Of a stretch of 64,000 bases of DNA, positions 41,216 to 50,417 are shown piece after piece. This stretch comes from Microlunatus parietis (GTDB lineage: Bacteria > Actinomycetota > Actinomycetes > Propionibacteriales > Propionibacteriaceae). The notes beneath the pieces are model-generated. The model did not search any database. It saw nothing but the letters and a program-made list of their open reading frames with translations, and had not been told where the DNA came from. The translations under genes were made by a program, and so were the position numbers. Location: positions 4,402,001 through 4,466,000 of the forward strand of contig NZ_JACCBU010000001.1 of NCBI RefSeq assembly GCF_013407955.1, read 5' to 3'. Numbering within the stretch: the first letter of the stretch is position 1; every line of letters starts with the position of its first letter.

Positions 41216-42955
41216 TCACTTCGGCCGCTTGTCGTAGGCCCGCTGGTAGAGCTCGAGATAGGCCTTGATGCCGATCTCGTCGAACGAGGCGACGTAGTCG
41301 TCCCAAGCCCGGTCGTCGTTGATGTCGGTCTCGCCGATCGCGAACGACGCCAGCGCCGTCCGGACCCGGTTGTAGATCGTGGCCGCCGTGTCGGCCTTCG
41401 TCGCGGCGTCGGTGTCGTCGAAGATCAACGGCGGGACCTGCATCGTCTCCGGTTCCGCGAACGGCTGATAGGACTGCGCGGCCCGGTACAGCTCGGCCTC
41501 GAAGTTCGGGTTCGCCTCGTTGATCTGGATGCCGAGCCGGGCGTCGTTGGAGTTGTACATCGCGCCGAACTGGTTCCAGGAGGTCCCGGCCGGCGGCGGG
41601 TACGCCTTCAACTCGTACAGGGCCTGCTTGCCGTTGATGCCCTTCGCGCCCTTCTTCGACCAGTCCCAGTTCTCGCCCTGGTTGCCGGCGACGTGGTGCT
41701 GGAACGCCTCCAGTTCCATCTGCGCGTCGGCCCACTGGACCAGGATCTCGGGCTGCTTGCAGGCCGAGGTGATCACCAGCGGCGATGTCTTGTAGCCGAA
41801 GTGGTCCCAGCGCGCGTACTGCACGCCGGCCGGTCCGCGCAGCGGCGGCACCGCCACGTAGTCCTTCCACAGTGCGCCCGGCTGGTACTCGATGTCGCTG
41901 AAGGATCCCCAGTAATAGGCCCGGACGAAGCCCAGCCGGCCCTGGTTGCCGGCCTGCAGCAGCGCGGCGTCGGTCATCGTGAACGCGTCCCGGCCCAGCG
42001 TCCCGTCGTCGTGCAGGGTGCGCAGGAAGCGCAGCGCCTCGCGCCATTCGGGTTTGGTCGCGACGAACTCGACCCGGCCGTCGGCCAATGCCAGCCAGCC
42101 GCCGCTGGCGCTGCCGCCGGGGTTGTAGAGGAACGCGTTCATGATGAACGTGTCGACCGGATTCTCCACACTCGCGGCGAACGGGATCAGGTTGCCCTTC
42201 GGCGTCGGATCCTTTTCCTGCAACAGCTTCAGGACCTCGCGCAGTTCCTCGGTCGTGGTCGGCAGCTCCGCACCGACCTGGTCCAGATAGCGCTGGTTGA
42301 TCCAGGCCCGGCCGGGGCTGGAGGCGCAGTGGTAGCAGTCGTTGATGCCGGCGAACTGGTAGACCTTCCCGTCCGTCGCCTGCGTCAGCGCCTGATGGCC
42401 GGGATAATCGGACCGCAGTTGCCGCATGTGCGGTGCGTAGACGTCGATGTACTCGTCCAGGGCGACGAAGAGCCCCTGCTGGCCGTACAACGAGACCTGG
42501 TCGTTGGAGAAGGGCAGGCCGAGGAACGCGTCCGGAAGATCACCGGACGACAGCATGGCGTTGACCTTGGTCAGGTCCGGCGAGCCGTCGGTCGCGGCGG
42601 CGAGCACGGACGTGAACTTGATCTTGACCCCGGTGCGCTTCTCGAACCAGGACGTCATGGTGTTCTTGTTCCAGTCGCCGACCACCTCGGCGTCCTGGGG
42701 TACGACGACCCGGAACTCGGTGCTGCCGTCCCCGAACGGTTCGACCACCGTGGCCCGTGCGCCGACGTAGCCCTCGGGATAGTTGACGCCCGGCGTCTCG
42801 GGCCCGAGTTCCTTGATCGGTACGTCCTGCAACGACTTCGGCCGGTCGCCTCCGCCGCCCTGCTCGCCCGTGCAGCCGGCCAGCCAACCCGATGCGGCCA
42901 GCGCGGCCGTCGCGGTCCCGGCACCGAGCAGTGATCGTCGTCTGATCGGGTTCAT
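41216..42955 (-). CDS. large solute-binding lipoprotein (LipO/YtcQ type)
   Basis: 579 residues. Twin-arginine lipoprotein signal RRRSLLGAGTATAALAASGW ending in the lipobox LAGC (Cys28). The mature protein is the long form of family 1 solute-binding proteins, as in LipO/YtcQ: 'GDLPDAFLGLPFSNDQVSLYGQQGLFVALDEYID', 'YARWDHFGYKTSPLVITSACKQPEILVQWADAQ' shown here only in short landmarks such as FVALDEYID and KQPEILVQWAD. These normally pair with LplB/YtcP permeases, which are missing here. It starts divergently from the AraC gene, so that regulator probably controls it and the dehydrogenase. Confidence 0.9.
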   Translation of the reverse strand: MNPIRRRSLLGAGTATAALAASGWLAGCTGEQGGGGDRPKSLQDVPIKELGPETPGVNYPEGYVGARATVVEPFGDGSTEFRVVVPQDAEVVGDWNKNTMTSWFEKRTGVKIKFTSVLAAATDGSPDLTKVNAMLSSGDLPDAFLGLPFSNDQVSLYGQQGLFVALDEYIDVYAPHMRQLRSDYPGHQALTQATDGKVYQFAGINDCYHCASSPGRAWINQRYLDQVGAELPTTTEELREVLKLLQEKDPTPKGNLIPFAASVENPVDTFIMNAFLYNPGGSASGGWLALADGRVEFVATKPEWREALRFLRTLHDDGTLGRDAFTMTDAALLQAGNQGRLGFVRAYYWGSFSDIEYQPGALWKDYVAVPPLRGPAGVQYARWDHFGYKTSPLVITSACKQPEILVQWADAQMELEAFQHHVAGNQGENWDWSKKGAKGINGKQALYELKAYPPPAGTSWNQFGAMYNSNDARLGIQINEANPNFEAELYRAAQSYQPFAEPETMQVPPLIFDDTDAATKADTAATIYNRVRTALASFAIGETDINDDRAWDDYVASFDEIGIKAYLELYQRAYDKRPK

Positions 42956-42980
42956 GGCGCGACGATATTCACCGAAGGCG

Positions 42981-42992
42981 GGAGGTTCCTCC
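42981..42992. promoter_or_regulatory. short palindrome in the lipoprotein-araC intergenic region
   Basis: GGAGG-TT-CCTCC is a perfect 12-bp palindrome about midway between the divergent starts at 42955 and 43054, inside a larger GGCGGG...CCCGCC arrangement. It may be a regulator site or simply a hairpin. Confidence 0.3.
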
Positions 42993-43053
42993 GGTCTTGC
43001 CCGCCAGACTTCCGGTATCCTCAGATCAACACCGCGGCCGACGGAGGACCCTG

Positions 43054-43887
43054 GTGACGATCACCGAACCGGCGACCTACGGCTTGGCGTGCCAGAATCT
43101 CTGGTCGCCGACGATGGTCCAGGCCCATCAGCACAACGACATCGAGCTGAACTACGCCCGCGACCCACTGCAGTACCTGATCGGCGGCCGCCCGCTGACG
43201 CTGCGGCCTGGGCAGGCGGCCGTGTTCTGGGCCGCGCAGCCGCATCAGCTTCTGGTGCAGGGACCGCTGGTTCAGATGACCTGGCTGACCGTGCCGCTCG
43301 CGCAGTTCCTCACCTGGCGACTGGCTGCCGATCAGGTCCGGCGACTGCTGGACGGTGAAGTGATCATCGGCACCCGCGATGTCAGCGCGCTCTATTCGGC
43401 CGCGCATCTGCGGCAGTGGGAACGGGACCTGGCCGCACCCGACGCCGACGTCCGCGAGCTCGTCGCCCTCGAACTCCGGGCCTTCATCACCCGTGTCCTG
43501 CAGTCGCCGGCCGCGAGCCCGGAGCGCACCGGCTCGCCGGTCCGGTCCGTACTCTCCCAGGCCGCCGAGATGGCGAACTTCATCGCCCTGCACTGCCACG
43601 AACCGCTGCGGGTGAAGGATGTCGCCGACGCCATCCACGTGCATCCGCACCACGCGATGATGATCTTCAAACAGGCCCTCGGCCGGACCATCAACAGCTA
43701 CCTCACCAGCTCCCGTATCGCTGTGGCGCAAAGGATCCTGCTGACCACCGACGCCTCGGTCGCCGAAGTCGGGCATCGCTCGGGTTTCGGCTCACTGTCC
43801 CGCTTCTACGAGGCCTTCACCGCCGACTGCGGCGTCCCGCCCTCGGCCTACCGCCGGCGCCACGCCGCGATACGCCTAGCCGGCTAG
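43054..43887 (+). CDS. AraC family transcriptional regulator
   Basis: 277 residues from GTG 43054, which has GGAGG eight bases upstream. The N-terminal cupin-like part (residues 20-100: HQHNDIELNYARD, 'LRPGQAAVFWAAQPHQL') is the sugar-binding half. The C-terminal double helix-turn-helix is 'HEPLRVKDVADAIHVHPHHAMMIFKQALG' followed by SRIAVAQRILLTTDASVAEV and GHRSGFGSLSRFYEAFTADC. It is divergent from the large solute-binding lipoprotein and likely activates that operon. Its stop overlaps the next, convergent gene by four bases. Confidence 0.92.
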   Translation: MTITEPATYGLACQNLWSPTMVQAHQHNDIELNYARDPLQYLIGGRPLTLRPGQAAVFWAAQPHQLLVQGPLVQMTWLTVPLAQFLTWRLAADQVRRLLDGEVIIGTRDVSALYSAAHLRQWERDLAAPDADVRELVALELRAFITRVLQSPAASPERTGSPVRSVLSQAAEMANFIALHCHEPLRVKDVADAIHVHPHHAMMIFKQALGRTINSYLTSSRIAVAQRILLTTDASVAEVGHRSGFGSLSRFYEAFTADCGVPPSAYRRRHAAIRLAG

Positions 43888-44468
43888 ATCTCGCGCCAGG
43901 TCTCGGCGAAGGCGAGGGTGGCCGAACTGCCGGCCCACTCCTCGGGCTGGTGCACCTCGCCCCGCGCGGCCACTCCGTTGACCCGGATCTCGCCGTGGGC
44001 GCACGGGCAGACCACCACGCTGCACTCGAAGCCTGGCGGGTAGGTGATCACCTGCTTGCAGTCGAGCACGTCGCGCCACTCCAGTTCGATCATGGTCGGG
44101 CCGGTCGCGCAGGTGATCCGATGGAACCGGTCCCCACCCGAGGTCTCGGTGAACAGCGCGGGGATCGGTGGAGCGGTCTCGATGCCGCGACCTCGGATCC
44201 GCGGGTAGTCACGGTAGAAGTTCTGCCAGACGTAGTCGGCGAGCGCGGCGTTGTCCGTGTAGATGCCGACCGGCGCGTCGGCGCCGAGGCCGGAGTAGTC
44301 GGGATCCACCCAGATCAGCAACGCCCGGCCGGTCCCGACCGGGGAATAGGTCGCCGTCCACAGACTGACCAGTGCCACGACGTCGTCCTCGGTGCCCTCT
44401 CGATAGAGCACGATCATCGGATTCTCGCCGGTGATCTTGATGCCGCGCTTGACGATCGGCTCGGTCAT
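43884..44468 (-). CDS. uncharacterised protein
   Basis: 194 residues with a strong GAGGAGG ribosome site before ATG 44468, so it is a real gene. It is soluble, acidic and beta-rich, with blocks IVLYREGTEDDVVALVSLW, 'LIWVDPDYSGLGADAPVGIYTDNAALADYVW', MIELEWRDVLDCKQVITYPP and a late CSVVVCPCAHGEIRVNG that holds three of its cysteines. I do not recognise the family. It could be a small-molecule-binding beta sandwich. It lies convergent to the AraC gene and 38 bp after the glycosyltransferase start region on the opposite side, so it may belong to either the sugar-use locus or stand alone. Confidence 0.75.
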   Translation of the reverse strand: MTEPIVKRGIKITGENPMIVLYREGTEDDVVALVSLWTATYSPVGTGRALLIWVDPDYSGLGADAPVGIYTDNAALADYVWQNFYRDYPRIRGRGIETAPPIPALFTETSGGDRFHRITCATGPTMIELEWRDVLDCKQVITYPPGFECSVVVCPCAHGEIRVNGVAARGEVHQPEEWAGSSATLAFAETWREI

Positions 44469-44506
44469 GGTCCTCCTCGGTGATCATCGGGATCTCACGG
44501 TAGCCG

Positions 44507-45430
44507 CTACGCATCGCGGGCGTACTCCCGGTAGCGGGCGCCGAGTGCGCCGGCGATCATGCCGCCGCCGCGGCAGGCGGTCCGGATCCCGCGGGCCCGG
44601 TGCCGCAACGACCTCGTCATCACTCCGGCGAACGCGCGGGCCATGCCGCCGCTGACCCGGACCGCTCCGCCGAGCACCGCACGGGCCCGGACCAACGCCC
44701 GGCCGAGCGGGCCGCGGGCGAGCCGGAGCTCCACGGCGACCTGGTTGTTGCCCTGGCTCCAGGAGCGGGCCTTCACCCAGCGCCGGGTGGTCCGGCCCGC
44801 CGGCACCGTGTCCACCGCGACCGACTCGTCGCACCAGACGATCCGGCCGCCGGCGGCGTGCAGCTGCCGGGTGAACAGGGTGTCCTCGCCGCCGCCCAGC
44901 CCGAGGCCCGGATCGAACCGGACGCCGGTCCGGCGGACCTGATCAAGATCGAGCAGCAGATTGCCGGCGGCCGCCGCGTCGAGTTCGGTGCCGCTCGGCA
45001 TCCGCCGCCGGCGGAAGAACTCGCCGGCCGCGACCCAGGGGTCGACGTCATGATCGAAGACCGACTGCACCCGGCCCATTACCGCGGCCGGTCGGCCGGC
45101 GGCTCGCCAGGTCCGCAGCAGGGCGTCGAACCAGCCCGGCTCCGGCACCTCGTCGTCGTCCAGGAAGATCAACAACCGGGAGCCGGTCGTCTCGGCGAGG
45201 ACCCGGTTGCGGGCGGCGGCGATCCCGGGCTCGGGCTCGACCAGATAGCGGAGTGCCTTGCCCGGAACGGATTCCGTGATGGCCCGGGCGGAACCGGCCG
45301 GGTCGTTGTCGACGACCAGCACCTCGGCGTCGAGGTCCGGGTTCCGGCCCAGTTGATCCAGCACGACCGGCAGCGACCGGGCCAGCGACTCCGGGCGACG
45401 GAAGGTCAGGATGCCGACTGTGATCTTCAT
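44507..45430 (-). CDS. family 2 glycosyltransferase
   Basis: 307 residues. GT2 features: MKITVGILTFRRPESLARSL, then 'VLVVDNDPAGSARAI', the DXD-type LIFLDDDEVPEPGW and the acceptor-side 'GLGGGEDTLFTRQLHAAG' (ED motif). The C-terminal ~90 residues are basic and probably amphipathic, suited to the membrane surface. It adds a sugar to the growing exopolysaccharide repeat unit. The start overlaps the end of the preceding GT4 gene by four bases. Confidence 0.92.
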   Translation of the reverse strand: MKITVGILTFRRPESLARSLPVVLDQLGRNPDLDAEVLVVDNDPAGSARAITESVPGKALRYLVEPEPGIAAARNRVLAETTGSRLLIFLDDDEVPEPGWFDALLRTWRAAGRPAAVMGRVQSVFDHDVDPWVAAGEFFRRRRMPSGTELDAAAAGNLLLDLDQVRRTGVRFDPGLGLGGGEDTLFTRQLHAAGGRIVWCDESVAVDTVPAGRTTRRWVKARSWSQGNNQVAVELRLARGPLGRALVRARAVLGGAVRVSGGMARAFAGVMTRSLRHRARGIRTACRGGGMIAGALGARYREYARDA

Positions 45431-46434
45431 CCGCCGGCCCGCCGGATCGCGATCGCCTGGCGGTAGCCGGCCAGGTGCGCGGCCGCCAGCTCCGGCCAGT
45501 CGCGGCCGACCAGCCGCGGTTCGGCGGTGCGTGGCTGGCGTACCCGATCGAGGGTGGTGATCAGGTCCTCGGCCCGGAGCTCACCGTCGAACAGGTGGAC
45601 CCAACCCGGCCCGGTCTCGTCGGCCAGGTCCCGGTTGACCTCGTTGTCCGGGACCAGCACCGGCCGGTTCAATGACAGCGCCGCGAGGGTGCCGCCGGAG
45701 TTGTGCATCAGCCGGTACGGCAGCACGATCAACTCCGAGCCGGTCACGATCGAGACCAGCTCGGCGTCGTCCAGGAAGCGCGGAACCACGGTGATCCGGG
45801 CATCGGCCGCCGCCGCAGCGGTGATCGCCTCGGCCAGCTCCGCGGTCGACGGCTGGCCGCCGATCATCAGCGTGACGTCGGCGTCCGTACCCGCGAAGGT
45901 CTCCAACAGCCGCTCGACCCCCTTGTAGCGGCGGATCAGGCCGACATAGCCGATTCGCCCCGGAACAAGGGATTCCGTGGCGTGGCCGGCGAACCAGTCC
46001 CGGTAGTGGCCGTGCGGGATGATCATGGACGGCGCTCCGGCCGGTACCGGGGTGTGCCGGTTCAACCGGATCCGCAGCGTCGTCAACCGGTCCATCAGAT
46101 CCAGCAGCCGGTGGTCGAGCCGGGTCAGCCCTTCCGGTCGCTCGACGTTGTGCACGGTCCGGACCACCGGCGTCCGGGTGATCGCCAACCTGATCATGAA
46201 CGCGAACGCCAGCAGCTGCCGGGCCAGCTTCTTCAGCGGACTCGAACCGTGCAGCAGGATCTCCGGCCAGTGCACCTGGAACACGTCGTACCGCCCGAGC
46301 AGCGCGGTCCGATAACCGAACGTCAGCACCCGGACCTGCCCGGTCCGTTCCAGCCGTTCGGCGAGCATGATCAGGTACGGATTCGTGGTCGGCCGCGGCG
46401 TCGGAAACGACTGCAGCACGGTGAGGCGTGGCAC
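45427..46434 (-). CDS. family 4 glycosyltransferase
   Basis: 335 residues from GTG 46434. N-terminal acceptor domain: PRLTVLQSFPTPRPTTNPYL, 'DVFQVHWPEILLHGSSPLKKLARQLL' and 'VRTVHNVERPEG'. The donor domain begins GRIGYVGLIRRYKGVERLLE and includes 'ELIVLPYRLMHNSGGTLAALSLNRPVL', the GT4 donor pocket. It resembles GumK/beta-mannosyltransferase-like proteins of polysaccharide clusters. It is divergent from the giant secreted protein gene. Confidence 0.88.
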   Translation of the reverse strand: MPRLTVLQSFPTPRPTTNPYLIMLAERLERTGQVRVLTFGYRTALLGRYDVFQVHWPEILLHGSSPLKKLARQLLAFAFMIRLAITRTPVVRTVHNVERPEGLTRLDHRLLDLMDRLTTLRIRLNRHTPVPAGAPSMIIPHGHYRDWFAGHATESLVPGRIGYVGLIRRYKGVERLLETFAGTDADVTLMIGGQPSTAELAEAITAAAAADARITVVPRFLDDAELVSIVTGSELIVLPYRLMHNSGGTLAALSLNRPVLVPDNEVNRDLADETGPGWVHLFDGELRAEDLITTLDRVRQPRTAEPRLVGRDWPELAAAHLAGYRQAIAIRRAGG

Positions 46435-46584
46435 CGGCCCAGTGTCTCAGGGAGTTTTCCCGAAGCGGGTGAAAAGCGCACGGCGATCGGTTAGCATTCC
46501 CTTGGTCGGCCATCGGTCGGCGATTCAGGGGGAGTGTCTGCGGCGGTGGGGGCCGCGTCAGTCACGAAATTGTCGGGGAAGTCA

Positions 46585-49500
46585 ATGCGCAGCTTCATGC
46601 CTGCCAGGCGCGCACCGAGTCGCGCTCTGGCCATCCTGCTCGCGGTTGCCCTGCTGGCGATGCTGCCGGTGCAGCAGGCCGCCGCGGCGCCGGGACCGAT
46701 CAAGCAGCGCCCGGCCGGGATGGTGACCGCCGACGCCCTGCCGACCGTGCAGATCAACGGGGTGGTCTGGACCCAGGCGATCAACGGCAACACGGTCTAC
46801 GCGGGCGGCCAGTTCACCAAGGCCCGGCCCGCCGGCTCGCCGGCCGGCCAGAACGAGACGACGCGGCAGAACCTGCTCGCCTTCGACGTCACCACCGGTG
46901 CGCTGATCACCTCGTTCAACCCGTCGCTGAACGCCACGGTCAAGGACGTCAAGGTCTCGCCGGACGGCAAGCGGCTCTACGTCGCCGGCTCGTTCACCAC
47001 GGCCAACGGGCAGAACCGCTACCGGATCGCGGCCTACGACACGGCGACCGGCGCGTTGATCAGCAGCTTCGCCCCGTCCACCAATGCGACCATCGCGGCG
47101 ATCGCGGTGACCAACACGGTGGTGTACGTGGGCGGCTGGTTCTCCCAGGCCAACGGCGTGGCGCGGACCCGGCTCGCCGCGTTCAGCGCCGCCGACGGGT
47201 CGCTGCTGGGCTGGGCGCCCACGGCCGACGCCGACATCCAGGCAATGACGCTGACCCCGGACAACAGCAAGGTGATCATCGGCGGCAAGTTCAAGAACGT
47301 CAACGGTGCGGCCGCGTACGGCATCGCGTCGTTGAACGCCTCCAACGGTTCGCTGCTGCCGTTCTCGATCAACACGGTCGTGCGCAACGCCGGCGACACC
47401 GCGGGCACCTACTACCTGACCCGGGACGGGGACACGGTCTACGGGACCAGTTTCAACTTCGGCACCGGCAACTTCGAGGGCGTCTGGGCGGCCAACCCGA
47501 CCAGCGGCGCGATCAAGTGGCTGGACGACTGCCACGGCGACACGTACTCGGCGTTCAGCGCCAACGGCGTCGTCTACGGAGCCGGGCATCCGCACTACTG
47601 CAGGAACATCGGCGGCTACCCGGACACCAGTCCGCGGCAGCACCACTACCTGATGGCGTACACGAAGGACGCCACCGGGACGGTGGCCAAGAACGGCCAG
47701 ACCGGCTCGGGCTACGGCAACTTCGAGGGCCAGCCGGCGCCGTCGATCATCAACTACTTCCCGACCCTGACCGCGGCCAACTTCACCGGCCAGTGGCAGG
47801 CCGCCTGGAGCCTTACCGGCAACAGCGACTATCTGGTCGCCGGTGGCGAGTTCACCAAGGTCAACGGCGCCGGCCAGCAGGGTCTGGTCCGGTTCGCCAC
47901 CTCCAGTAAGGCGCCGAAGAAGCGTGGTCCGGTGGACAGCGGCGCGCTGTTCAAGCCGACCGTGAGCGCGATGGACGGGCACGCAGCCAAGATCACCTGG
48001 ACCTCCAACTGGGACCAGGATGATCAAGATCTCAGCTATCAGGTGGTCCGGTCCGACAAGGTCGGCACCCCGCTGGGCACGGTCAAGGGCGTCTCGCAGT
48101 TCTGGAACCGGCCCAAGCTGTCCTTCGTCGACAGCACCGCCGAGCCGGGGAAGACGTACCGCTACCGGATCGTGGCGATCGACCCGGACGGCAATCGGGC
48201 CACCGGCGACTACGTGGACATCACGATGCCGGCCAACACGTCGCTCGGCACGTACGCGATCGGTGTGCTCGGTGATCAACCGAGCCGCTATTGGCGGTTG
48301 AACAGCTTCACGTCGGGCACCTCGCCGGACCTGACCGGCGGCGACGACCTGCGCACCAACAGCGTCAGCCGGACCTCGTCCGGTGCCCTGCTGAACCACA
48401 ACGACGGCGCCGCGGTGTTCAGCGGATCCTCGCTCAGCCGGGCCGGTTCGCTGACTCAGGCGCCGGCACCGAGCACGTTCGCCGTCGAAGGCTGGTTCTC
48501 CTCGACGTCGAGCAGCGGCGGCAAGATCATCGGGTACGGCAACAGCCAGACCGGCACCTCCAGCAGCTACGACCGGCACGTCTATCTCGACTCCGGCGGC
48601 CGGATCACGTTCGGCGTCGGCTCGGCGAAGACGGTCCGGTCGGCGAAGGCGTACAACGACGGCGCCTGGCACCACGTGGTGGGCCAGCTGTCCTCGGCCG
48701 GCCTCGAGCTGTACGTCGACGGCGACCGGGTCGCGGTCGATCCCGCGGTGACCACCGGCCCGACCTACAACGGCTACTGGCGGATCGGCGGCGACAACCT
48801 CAGCGGCTGGCCGAACCGGCCCGCCAGCAACTTCCTCAACGGAAGGATCGACGAGGTCGCCGTCTACCCGGGGCCGCTCAGCGCCGAAGAGGTGGCGCTG
48901 CACTACGCGGCGTCCGGCCGGCAGAGCACCAACACGCCGCCGGTGGCGGAGTTCAGCTGGACCGCCGATGATCTTGACCTGTCCTTCGACGCCGGGGACT
49001 CGACCGACGCGGGCGGCCAGATCGTCTCCTACCACTGGGATTTCGGGGACGGTACGACCGGGAGCGGCGAGACCGTCCAGCACAGCTACCCGGCGATCGG
49101 CGGCTACGACGTCACGCTGACCGTCACCGACGACGACGGCATGACGAGCCAGGTGACCAAGCGGGTCACCGCGGCCGGTGCGGGTGTCGTCGCCAGGGAC
49201 GCGTTCGGCCGGACGGTCGCGACCGGCTGGGGCAGTGCCGACGTCGGCGGCGCCTGGAGCACCTCCGGCGGCAGCGCCTTCGCCACGTCCGGCGGGACCG
49301 GGCGGATCGACTTCGCCGCGCCCGGGACGCTGCTCGCGGCCTCGCTGAGCGAGCCGTCGGCGGCCGACCTGACCATGATCACCGATCTCGCGGTGGACAA
49401 GGTGCTGACCGGGAACGGGCTCGCGATCAGCCTGCAGGGCCGGGTGGTGGGCAACTCCGACTACCGGCTCAAGGTGCGGTTCCTGCCGAGCGGCGAGACT

Positions 49501-49815
49501 CACCTGGTCCTGGCAGCGGCGGTGAACGGCTCGGAGACGATCCTCGGCGAGGTCAACGTGCCGAGCGTGACCTACCAGGCAGGCCAGGCGCTGCGGGTCT
49601 CGTTCACGATCTCCGGCACCGGGACGACGACGCTGTCCGGGAAGGTCTGGCCGGTCGGCGGCACCGAGCCGGCGTCGGCCCAGATCACCCGGACCGACGG
49701 CACGCCGTCGCTGCAGACGGCCGGCTCGATCGGCTACCTCGGCTACCTGTCCGGCAACGTCGGCAACGCGCCGATCCGGCTCACCGTGGACAACCTGAAA
49801 GTGATCGCACCATGA
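46585..49815 (+). CDS. large secreted multidomain protein (propeller-FN3-LamG-PKD)
   Basis: 1076 residues from ATG 46585 (GGGGAA seven bases upstream). A signal peptide covers residues 1-35 (cleavage near AAAAPGP). Residues ~45-440 are beta-propeller-like repeats of the form 'VYVGGWFSQANGVARTRLAAF', with two cysteines (DDCHGD, HYCRN). A fibronectin type III domain spans ~455-550, a LamG/concanavalin-like domain ~553-780 (AFAVEGWFSS..., GRIDEVAVYPGPLS), a PKD domain ~788-864 (YHWDFGDGTTGSG), and a beta-rich C-terminal domain ~870-1076. It is co-translated with a lipoprotein and a glycosyltransferase of the exopolysaccharide operon, so it probably binds or organises the polymer outside the cell. 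Confidence 0.88.
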   Translation: MRSFMPARRAPSRALAILLAVALLAMLPVQQAAAAPGPIKQRPAGMVTADALPTVQINGVVWTQAINGNTVYAGGQFTKARPAGSPAGQNETTRQNLLAFDVTTGALITSFNPSLNATVKDVKVSPDGKRLYVAGSFTTANGQNRYRIAAYDTATGALISSFAPSTNATIAAIAVTNTVVYVGGWFSQANGVARTRLAAFSAADGSLLGWAPTADADIQAMTLTPDNSKVIIGGKFKNVNGAAAYGIASLNASNGSLLPFSINTVVRNAGDTAGTYYLTRDGDTVYGTSFNFGTGNFEGVWAANPTSGAIKWLDDCHGDTYSAFSANGVVYGAGHPHYCRNIGGYPDTSPRQHHYLMAYTKDATGTVAKNGQTGSGYGNFEGQPAPSIINYFPTLTAANFTGQWQAAWSLTGNSDYLVAGGEFTKVNGAGQQGLVRFATSSKAPKKRGPVDSGALFKPTVSAMDGHAAKITWTSNWDQDDQDLSYQVVRSDKVGTPLGTVKGVSQFWNRPKLSFVDSTAEPGKTYRYRIVAIDPDGNRATGDYVDITMPANTSLGTYAIGVLGDQPSRYWRLNSFTSGTSPDLTGGDDLRTNSVSRTSSGALLNHNDGAAVFSGSSLSRAGSLTQAPAPSTFAVEGWFSSTSSSGGKIIGYGNSQTGTSSSYDRHVYLDSGGRITFGVGSAKTVRSAKAYNDGAWHHVVGQLSSAGLELYVDGDRVAVDPAVTTGPTYNGYWRIGGDNLSGWPNRPASNFLNGRIDEVAVYPGPLSAEEVALHYAASGRQSTNTPPVAEFSWTADDLDLSFDAGDSTDAGGQIVSYHWDFGDGTTGSGETVQHSYPAIGGYDVTLTVTDDDGMTSQVTKRVTAAGAGVVARDAFGRTVATGWGSADVGGAWSTSGGSAFATSGGTGRIDFAAPGTLLAASLSEPSAADLTMITDLAVDKVLTGNGLAISLQGRVVGNSDYRLKVRFLPSGETHLVLAAAVNGSETILGEVNVPSVTYQAGQALRVSFTISGTGTTTLSGKVWPVGGTEPASAQITRTDGTPSLQTAGSIGYLGYLSGNVGNAPIRLTVDNLKVIAP

Positions 49816-50417
49816 TCAAGTTCCGCGGCGGTCTCGCCGCTCTGGCCGCCGCCGGCGCCCTCGTGGTCGGCGTCGGGCTCTCCGGCTGCGCGACGCCCGG
49901 CCGGGAGGCGTTGCCGCCGGCCGCGACCCCGTCCGCGGCCCGGCCGCCGGTCGAGAAGCCGGTGCCGCCGCCGTCCCAGGGCAGCGGGGACATCCGGGAC
50001 AAGGTGAAGGAGAAGTCGATCACCGCCCGCAAGCCGGTGCCGCTGAACAAGTCCGCCCAGGTGGCCGACGGCATCACGGTCCGGATCGAACGGACGAAGT
50101 CGATCAAGGCGAAGGCCACCCTGCCCGGTGAGGTCGCCGGTCCGGGGGTCCGGTTCGATCTGGTGATCGAGAACGACACCTCGAAGCCGATCGACCTGGT
50201 CGCCGTCGTGGTCGAGTGCACCGACGAGACCGGTGCGCCGGTGAACCGGATCAGCAGCGATCCGGCGGAACCGTTCGAGGGCGTGCTGGAGCCGGGCCGG
50301 TCAGCCAAGGGCCGGTACGTCTTCGTGATCGACGAGAAGCAGCGGGACAAGATCTCGCTCGCGGTCACGGTCACCGGTGACCTGCCGGTCGTCAGGTTCG
50401 AGGGCCCGCTCGGGTGA
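49812..50417 (+). CDS. putative lipoprotein of the exopolysaccharide operon
   Basis: 201 residues. Signal peptide with lipobox LSGC (Cys26), a proline-rich linker to about residue 60, then a beta-sandwich-like domain with 'ADGITVRIERTKSIKAKATLPGEVAGPGVRF' (landmark ITVRIERTKSIKAKA) and 'LDLVAVVVECTDETGAP'-like strands. The pattern resembles DUF4352-type extracellular domains, but I cannot name the family. ATGA overlap upstream and GTGA overlap downstream show that it is made together with the secreted propeller protein and the GT2-GT4 fusion. Confidence 0.8.
   Translation: MIKFRGGLAALAAAGALVVGVGLSGCATPGREALPPAATPSAARPPVEKPVPPPSQGSGDIRDKVKEKSITARKPVPLNKSAQVADGITVRIERTKSIKAKATLPGEVAGPGVRFDLVIENDTSKPIDLVAVVVECTDETGAPVNRISSDPAEPFEGVLEPGRSAKGRYVFVIDEKQRDKISLAVTVTGDLPVVRFEGPLG

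Noticed and set aside
46582..49503. 973-codon open frame on the minus strand
   Set aside because: Shadow of the secreted propeller protein; third-position GC bias keeps the antisense frame open, and its composition is not protein-like.
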